Shown piece by piece: positions 60,401 through 64,000 of a stretch of 64,000 bases of DNA. The translations under genes were made by a program, and so were the position numbers. The DNA is from Euglena gracilis. Its lineage: Eukaryota > Euglenida > Euglenophyceae > Euglenales. Under the pieces are notes generated by a model, which ran no database searches, was not told where the DNA came from, and saw only the letters and a program-made list of their open reading frames with translations. Location: assembly GCA_039621445.1 (NCBI GenBank), contig CP154957.1:41814011-41878010 (forward strand), in the 5' to 3' direction. Every line of letters begins with the position of its first letter. The first letter of the stretch is position 1.

Positions 60401-60676
60401 TACATAAAAAATCTGGGAAATGTCAAAAGATATGACTCAGCCTTCAGGGCATTAGTGGGTCAATTATTGCACAAAGGGGTGCCTCTGCAGCAGTGCACAG
60501 TCCCCAAGATGGCTGAAGCCATCCTTGATCTTGCTGTTCATAGCATCAATACTGCACGAAATGCATATGCAGCAGCCTTGTTACTCCCAGGGTTTGGGTC
60601 TTTGAGATTTTCACCCCTTCTGGCTCGATTGAAAAGGAAGTGGAATGCCAATGTCTGCAAGTATGCCCACTTTTGA
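57461..60676 (+). CDS. DIRS-D Gag/recombinase-frame ORF (1071 codons) overlapping RT
   Basis: ATG 57461 in frame 2. The first 120 residues are Gag-like (Ala-rich, DGHGPWTAVVRKRR as in DIRS-A). The frame then stays open across all of RT, RNase H and Dam-like (where it reads basic, His/Pro/Lys-rich sequence) and ends with the recombinase N-terminal domain (VSMSSIDTYIKNLGNVKRYD, LPGFGSLRFSPLL with the first catalytic-type Arg). TGA at 60674 separates it from the catalytic part in the same frame. DIRS recombinase ORFs commonly overlap RT. Whether the overlap region is translated is unknown. The RT start ATG is only 7 bases downstream. Confidence 0.75.
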   Translation: MKNDLQRNSNCQEELQRTSKKTAGEGGHTAAAAEGDEAAAARQSVAIATPPPPSNSKFSGSPTQNDGHGPWTAVVRKRRQRGTTITGPTDSTPFSQFLPLQGKRQRLWQPLWRYQKSKGFKSNSRLWQPSFNRAWGPESRLWQPAFKRAVGPVARLWQPVSQPGKIPLGEGMSNLPHSSLNQKPLRSCPSKQAAPPSGAGQWRPLYPRGQWRPEGKYQGQWRPFQSKSGGHGGPMHSRPQPLGGRPKIDYTRAPPEDNQPTPPSCICTSPLQKQTFPHLSKTGGKPVFEQPYGRARGDPSDGAAREDPSDGAARGKDPSDGAARGKDPSDGACGIPRHITSRGAPLQSPAGQYPPLGKGRCQQRGIKPDKGRGHGRSSPPPSNVLKSSLQSPPGSNDCPKNYERIRMCRGNQANPPRGGKTFWPLLHNFQKRRGKYQGKTNFRLSTVKSLFHPPEVQTGTHGKHFPISQKGLVLWKNRSERCLFPFKAAQQPGKACLHASGGGNVAISSCMLWVKQPDTKVYDSHESLGKEMEEGRKGSFHLPRRHFAVSPQQKDSSPAFGRNEKRSFTGRFQNKPPQIMSGTNTRNKAFGPVDQFEKRPAGNSTGKIKIPKKGIRKGAESTKDELQKTQPYCRASQKLFSFNAFSQNSDRSTLQNGGFAHQVGLGPHPDHSPGGQRSNCGVKNVFAARCGQSLSIPGLSGTVLRQQHLAMGGAGQKVWSKGPGFLEGPACPSHQSKRIDVCGGNCKGFGKTKTNHCSSCGQPGGSQLFDKMGRQKAILKFHPKTPSVPLPRKANQLAGGLGSHKRTIGRLPDQGAKRSRGLYPESDHFSPDSEVFQKPHHPRGGHVLHTQQQKIPQVHLSIPPPRGFVGGCSEGSFKGSPPSLCQPSLEHHSPMDSEINVKPRPNLSVDCTPLGFDIMVAPINVNQAARQQGFASTPPVGSVHQLLGGGDAPPKVEFGLLDCVRQILQSQEVSMSSIDTYIKNLGNVKRYDSAFRALVGQLLHKGVPLQQCTVPKMAEAILDLAVHSINTARNAYAAALLLPGFGSLRFSPLLARLKRKWNANVCKYAHF
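57468..59798 (+). CDS. DIRS-D reverse transcriptase and RNase H
   Basis: 776 codons in frame 0 from ATG 57468 (A at -3). Residues 60-330: low complexity with GYGS and ANGG(H/Q) repeats and TPVMGQPGGR tandem repeats (58350-58455). RT from about residue 425 (FIISKKEGENTKERLISDCR), GKIDLKDAYFHL, active site VFIYLDDILLL. RNase H follows with ELFSDSSTWQWGG and LHVDSQVAVSYLTKWGG. TAA at 59796 interrupts the frame before the Dam-like module, which continues in the same frame. RT and RNase H catalytic residues are all present. Confidence 0.9.
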   Translation: MICKEIQTAKKNSNELPRKQLGKVDTQQQLQKVMRRQQHVSPWPSQPPHPPAIQSFQDPPLKMMAMDHGQQWSGREDRGGLPSQVQQTPPLFPNSSPSRGKGKGYGSLSGDIRNPKDSNQTQGYGSHHLTGPGAQNQGYGSQHSRGQWAQLQGYGSLYPNLGRSHWGKVCPTYPTAPSIKNPSGAAHPSKQPPLQGQANGGHYIQEANGGQRENIKANGGHFNQNQVAMGGQCIQDHSPWGGGPRLTTPGPPQKIISPHPPAVYVPPHCRNRPSPIFQKQGESLSLSSPMAGPEGTPVMGQPERTPVMGQPGGRTPVMGQPGGRTPVMGPVESPDTLHPGVPPYKALQASIPHWEKAGASREVLNLIREGVMADLPLPPLMSLKVPFKAPQEVMTAQKIMREYECAGATRQIPPEEAKHFGPYFIISKKEGENTKERLISDCRQLNHYFTPQKFRLEHMGNIFPYLRKGWFCGKIDLKDAYFHLKLHSSLEKHVCMQVGGETWQFQAACFGLSSLTQKFMTLMRVWERKWRKEGKVVFIYLDDILLLAPSKKTAAQHLAEMKKDLLLAGFRINLPKSCLEPTQEIKHLGQWINLKKGQLEIPQEKLKSLRKELGKVLKAQKMSCRKLSPIVGQVRSYLVSMPFLRILTDQLCKMVDLHTKWGWDHTLTIPQGVKDQIVELKTFLQPGVGRAFQSQASQELFSDSSTWQWGGLDKKSGQKVQDFWRDLHVLHINQKELMSAVETVKALAKPKQTIVLHVDSQVAVSYLTKWGGKKPY
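58350..58460 (+). repeat. Tandem GATGGGGCAGCC repeats
   Basis: Four to five units of 30-33 bp (GACCCCAGTGATGGGGCAGC) encode TPVMGQPGGR in the RT frame and DPSDGAARGK in the overlapping frame. Confidence 0.85.
59799..60407 (+). CDS. DIRS-D Dam-like methyltransferase module
   Basis: Same frame as RT, after the TAA. VVWVPTKEQLADSLTREQKD (the link equivalent to NWVPSKDCLADPIS), then PEVDMFCTPSNKKFPKF, PVYANPPWSII (NPPW), LICLLIVPHWASTSWW and LFTNCWGEEMPPPRW. Stop at 60405. All features of the DIRS methyltransferase domain are present. It follows RNase H as in known DIRS elements. A readthrough of the TAA or a repair of that codon would be needed for expression as one protein. Confidence 0.85.
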   Translation, partial: NSILKPLLYHCQERQINLQVVWVPTKEQLADSLTREQKDPGDYTLNLTIFHQILKFFKNHITPEVDMFCTPSNKKFPKFICRYPHQGALLVDALKAVLRGLPPVYANPPWSIIPQWIQRLMLNPDLICLLIVPHWASTSWWRQLMSIRQPDSKVLLVPPQWGLFTNCWGEEMPPPRWNLACLIASGKYYNPRKFRCPVSTLT

Positions 60677-61372
60677 TACCCCACTGATTTCCTAGAAAAC
60701 ATCATGAGGAATTCCACACCCCTCTCAGACCTATCTGTGAAAGAGCTCAGAAACAGACTCATCATCTGTTGGAGGCTTTTGGCCCTCCACAGGGGGGTTG
60801 ATTTAGCCAGGACACAGCGAAAAATCAGTTTCGTGGGAGAAAAAAATTTCATTTTATTGCAACGGGAAGGGTGGCAATTCCCAAAATGGGAAGATATTTT
60901 GAATTTGCCACACACCCCCCTCATAAGCCCATGGCATTTATTGAAAGAGTATGTGGAAAGGACAGCCCACATGGTTGGGCACAAAAATAATTTGTTGTGG
61001 TCTTTGGATGGTAAAAGACCTTTGACATCAGAAAGGGTGAATTCCCTAACCAAAGAAATTCTGCAGGAGGGGGGGGTGGACACCACCCACTGGAAACCCC
61101 ACAGCACCAGAGGGGCTGGGGTCTTATGGTGGAAAAATGCTGGTTTGCAAGTAGAAGAAGTCCAGCAGCTGGGTCAGTGGAAAAATTTTAGTGCCTTCCA
61201 AGCTCATTATTTGAGGCTGGGAGTCGTGTCAAAAATTCAAAATATTATGGCCCAAAGGGGGGTGCACAGTACCTCACCATCTCGCAGTGCGGAGCCCGAA
61301 TGGTCTCGGACTCCCACGACACAGGAAGGGGGAGGAAGGGACCAAGAGGGCGAAGCACAAGAAGATGGTGAG
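60677..61372 (+). CDS. DIRS-D tyrosine recombinase, catalytic part
   Basis: Frame 2 after the TGA at 60674. Helical core (LSVKELRNRLIICWRLLALHR), then HSTRGAG (H-x-x-R, 61100-61111), LGQWKNFSAF and AHYLRLG (Tyr codon 61208-61210). The C-terminal tail is encoded by the internal complementary region (SAEPEWSRTP, GGRDQEGEAQ). The frame stays open to 61873, through the right repeat and out of the element, but nothing supports a protein that long. Together with the N-terminal domain before the TGA, it has the full R, H-x-x-R, Y set. Confidence 0.88.
61271..61372 (+). repeat. DIRS-D internal complementary region
   Basis: 61271-61305 is the complement of the left end (57099 onward), 61306-61372 the complement of the right end (61681-61747). 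The boundary GGTC/TCGG defines the element ends exactly. Confidence 0.93.
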
Positions 61373-61585
61373 CCCAACCCTCCCACCCAAAAAATCAGCA
61401 GAAAAACATCCCAACCAGAAAAGGGACCCCCAACCAAGCAGCCCCAACCACCCACCCAGAAACACAGAAAGAGACCACCATCCCCATCAGGGGGGGGGGG
61501 CCCACCAAGCGACCATGGGAGAGGGGGGGGGGGCGGGGCCACGGCGGTTCAGCTTCGCCAAGGTGTCGGAGGAGGCCTCATCATC

Positions 61586-61747
61586 GCCAACTCCGGCAAC
61601 AAAGGCGCAGTAAGAAGCACCCCCCGCGCACGCACAAACACACCAGAACAGAACAGCCGGCAAGGAAAGCAGGACCTCACCTCACCATCTTCTTGTGCTT
61701 CGCCCTCTTGGTCCCTTCCTCCCCCTTCCTGTGTCGTGGGAGTCCGA
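61586..61747 (+). repeat. DIRS-D right inverted terminal repeat and right end
   Basis: GCCAACTCCGGCAACAAAGG ... GCCGGCAAGGAAAGCAGGAC pairs with the left repeat. 61681-61747 is the right-end extension (CTCACCATCTTCTTGTGC ... GGAGTCCGA). Confidence 0.9.
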
Positions 61748-62117
61748 CTCCAAGGTCTCCAGCTGCTGCGGCCGCTCCTCCAGGACGTCCGGGATCATAT
61801 GATTCCAATTTCTTCTCCAGTGCATTGCTCATCGAAGTCGAAATTGAAATTGATAATTGAATTCTTCAATTGATATTCGTCTGGTTCGTGTTCTTCTGGA
61901 TATTGAATTGATATTGACTTCTTGTTTCGGTTGTTCTTCGTTCGTGAACTTTGTTCCTTTCTTCTGGGTGTCGAAGGGCAAGTTAAGAATCAGCCAACTC
62001 CGGCGAAAAAAGGCACTAAGTGGGACCTCCTAACCCAGCGCACAACGAACAATCACACAACACCGCCGGCGAGCAAGGCATGGCCTCACAATGGCAAAGT
62101 GCGGAGCCCGAGGTGTC
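61748..62117 (-). mobile_element. DIRS-B 5' end: left repeat, leader and Gag start
   Basis: Minus strand from 62117: terminal GACACCTCGGGCTCC, inverted repeat, leader closely matching DIRS-A 46630-46800, and ATG at 61832 (MSNALEKKLESYDPG). The Gag frame runs to GDLG at the DIRS-D junction, where it continues at 57098. This piece shows that DIRS-D sits inside DIRS-B rather than beside it. Confidence 0.9.
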
Positions 62118-64000
62118 ACGATTTTGGCGCCCCAAAAGTGGTCGAAAATGACCATTTTTAGACATAAAACGACAATTTTGGGGGTTCCGCACGCGGCCCA
62201 AAAAAAATGTCCAAAAATGACCGCTTTTTAGACCCGAAAATCACCGGTTTTAGGACGCGCGCCGCCCGCGCGGCCGCCCTCGGACCCCCCCCCCCCCCCC
62301 CCCCCGCGCGGCAGCTCCCCCCCGCCGTGTCTAGTCTCCAATGGTGTTCTCAAAAGAATTTGCAATCATATTGCATTAAGCATTATCAAAAGAAAAATGT
62401 TCCATTTGTCTGCAGAGAAACGAGTAAACAAAGATGAAAAAGAGGGACAGAAAGCGGAAAAAAAATTGATGTAAAAATGAAAAAAAAACATGTTCTAAAA
62501 AATGGTGATACACATGCGATACAAAAAAAATTTTTGGTGATACATATGTGATTCATTAATTTCTAGGCTGTGTTACATGATACGGAAAAAAAATTTGGTG
62601 ATAAATGAAGGTCTGATTAAAACCCTGTGGGCTGACAGCTAATTTGTAACACAAGGGGAGGGGGGAACGCAACATGGCCCTGAAAAAACAACACAAAAAA
62701 AAACAAATAAACACAAAAAACACAAAAAATACAAATTACAAGTAAAATCCTTTGGGAGCTCCCCCAAGATATACACTTTCCCCTGGAGAGGACTAGCAAA
62801 ATCTTCTGCTCCGCTGGGGAAATTTTTCATTTTTGTGCTAAATAAAAGCATTTTGTTGACCAAAAAACAAAAATGACAATCAAAAAAGTTTTCCAGCAAA
62901 AATCCAAAAATTTGCCCGGAAAAAAAAATGCAAAAACACAAAACAAATGCAAAACAAATGCAAAACAATCAACGCAATTCCCAAAATTCCAAAATCAAAA
63001 AACGCAAAATAAAACTCATTTTTGTTTCCCCTCCCTGTTTGGCATGAACCATTTTTCTGCAACACGTGTCGAGTGGCTGCCAGAGTGCACAAAATGGGTA
63101 GGGGAAAAAACATGTGCACACATCTCGTCTGCGTGAATAAAGAATGGAAAATCTTACAATCTATTCACAACATCCCCTTAGAAAATATGGAATAGAATAG
63201 AGGGAAATAACCCTGGTTCAACAATGGAGAGGAAAGCAGGAAATGCAGAAAAAAATAAGCATTAACATTGACTTGGCAAACCCCATTTACAGGCCTGACG
63301 TCTTTCCATTGGTGGCTGTCCGCCAAAAACGCTCCGTTGCCGAGTTGAACCATTGAAATTCAGATGACTCAAACAGATTTCTGCTGAGGCTGAACTAATT
63401 GAATCAGAATTTGTAATGGAGGAGACACTTGGGGATTAAATGATCACTTCAATAAAACCTTGGAACAGAAATATTTCTGGCTCACTACAAAATTTAAAAA
63501 ATCACTGTTCTGCTGGCTCTGTGCAAAATTTAATCATGGAAAAATAGCTCCTTGGAAGAGATGAGAATTCCCATACTTGTTATGGAAATAAAAAAATAAT
63601 ACTTGTCTGATATTCAGATTTGGGGGCCGTGGAAGGATCCCAGCCAGAACAGGCTGAATTCGGCCAGATGACAGGGGATCTCTGATTGCCCTGGGAAGGC
63701 ATGCCAAGGGAACATTTGTCCAGGTGCATTTGGCATCATAGCCCGCCAACCCCAACTTAACCTTGGTGCCCTCGAGTAGCCGCAATGAAGGCGGGAAGAG
63801 GGTGCATGGAAACAACATTCGGAGTCCAACTGGTGGGAAGAAATAAAACACTGAATGGAAAAACAATGGAAACAAAAAAAGCCACCGGCCACGCAAAACA
63901 AAACTTTTCAAACTTCCTGTTGATGCAGAACCAGGGGACGGCTTTGGAGGGTTCAGTGGTGGTTAGAAAAAGAAGCCACATTAGGCCCAGCACCATGGCC
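62118..64000. other. Right flank without a recognisable gene
   Basis: 62118-62340: GC-rich DNA with two copies of an AATGACC(A/G)(T/C)TTTTTAGAC word and a C run of about 20 at 62287. 62500-62600: three GGTGATAC(A)-type repeats also found at 45865-45955. The rest is A/T-rich with poly-A-like runs (62690-62720, 62930-62970) and only short frames. The minus-strand frame 63534-63911 (125 codons) has no domain and is probably chance. Confidence 0.45.

Larger units (their letters stand above)
57099..61747 (+). mobile_element. DIRS-D: second-subfamily DIRS element inserted in DIRS-B
   Basis: 4649 bp from GACCATTCGGGCTCCGCAC (57099) to GGGAGTCCGA (61747). Internal complementary region 61271-61372 equals the complement of right end joined to left end. 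Excision joins GACTGCAT to CTCCAAGG, aligning base for base with DIRS-A; there is no target duplication, as expected for recombinase insertion. Only two in-frame stops break its coding capacity, making it the best-preserved DIRS copy here. Confidence 0.95.
51074..62117 (-). mobile_element. DIRS-B: minus-strand DIRS element split by two nested insertions
   Basis: Left end (5') at 62117 (GACACCTCGGGCTCC on the minus strand), right end at 51074. Removing DIRS-D (57099-61747) and the TIR element with one TA leaves about 4.6 kb, the same size as DIRS-A (4.55 kb). Both removals restore reading frame (Gag ...GDLG-DAVITW..., RNase H/Dam link LQV-NWVPSK). Same subfamily as DIRS-A. Confidence 0.93.

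Noticed and set aside
61373-61873. DIRS-D recombinase extended to the stop at 61873
   Set aside because: The frame passes the right terminal repeat and leaves the element; the catalytic domain ends near 61260 and the related DIRS-A tail stops just after its internal complementary region.
57099-62117. 61748-62117 as a solo DIRS end next to DIRS-D
   Set aside because: It continues base for base into 57098 when DIRS-D is removed, so it is the 5' end of DIRS-B.
63534-63911. 125-codon minus-strand ORF as a host gene
   Set aside because: No start context, domain or neighbouring exon signal; the length is within chance for this composition.
1-64000. CRISPR arrays, rRNA, tRNA genes, bacterial operons
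   Set aside because: No spacer-repeat arrays, no rRNA or tRNA cloverleaf seen, and no ribosome-binding sites or operon structure; the content is eukaryotic retrotransposons.

Overview
The window looks like repeat-dense nuclear DNA of a eukaryote. I could not recognise one ordinary host gene, rRNA or tRNA. Almost everything readable is retrotransposon: non-LTR (LINE) polyproteins punctuated by 2A-like peptides, Ty3/gypsy chromodomain elements (chromoviruses), and DIRS-type tyrosine-recombinase elements. One non-autonomous DNA transposon and one unrecognised multi-ORF element are also present. Ty3 elements carrying a cytosine-C5-methyltransferase-like domain are known from streptophyte (charophyte) algae, and DNA-methyltransferase-bearing retrotransposons also from dinoflagellates. 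A large, repeat-rich algal genome of that sort is my best guess, but it is inference.

Layout. 1-4210: decayed, unrecognised three-ORF element, open at the left edge. 4900-8160 and 21968-23235: one LINE (LINE-1) split by a young 13.8-kb Ty3 element (Ty3-1, 8161-21967). Ty3-1 has 670/669-bp LTRs differing by one substitution and one homopolymer indel, and a 4-bp target duplication (CGTC). 23500-27612: a second, decayed LINE (LINE-2). 27613-30285: LTR-like non-coding DNA, a stray methyltransferase half-gene, a coiled-coil fragment and G-rich tandem repeats. 30286-35440: decayed minus-strand Ty3-2. 35450-43930: decayed plus-strand Ty3-3. 44310-45157: second copy of the unrecognised ORF1, cut by a DIRS relic (45158-45560). 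46524-51073: DIRS-A (plus). 51074-62117: DIRS-B (minus), tail-to-tail with DIRS-A and interrupted twice, by a 1.79-kb TIR element at a TA (52875-54663) and by a second-subfamily DIRS element, DIRS-D (57099-61747). 62118-64000: flanking DNA with no recognisable gene.

How it works together. Each element class encodes its own reverse transcriptase and integration enzyme: a restriction-like endonuclease region in LINE-1, a DDE integrase plus chromodomain in Ty3, a tyrosine recombinase in DIRS. The striking common thread is a Dam-like (phage N6-adenine methyltransferase-type) module, seen seven times here: in a LINE, in three Ty3 elements and in three DIRS elements, in different positions of the polyprotein. 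Two Ty3 elements also carry a C5-methyltransferase-like domain, and the order of the two methylase modules is reversed between them. Three insertions (Ty3-1 into LINE-1, DIRS-D into DIRS-B, TIR element into DIRS-B) can be undone on paper to restore continuous reading frames, which fixes their boundaries to the base or nearly so.
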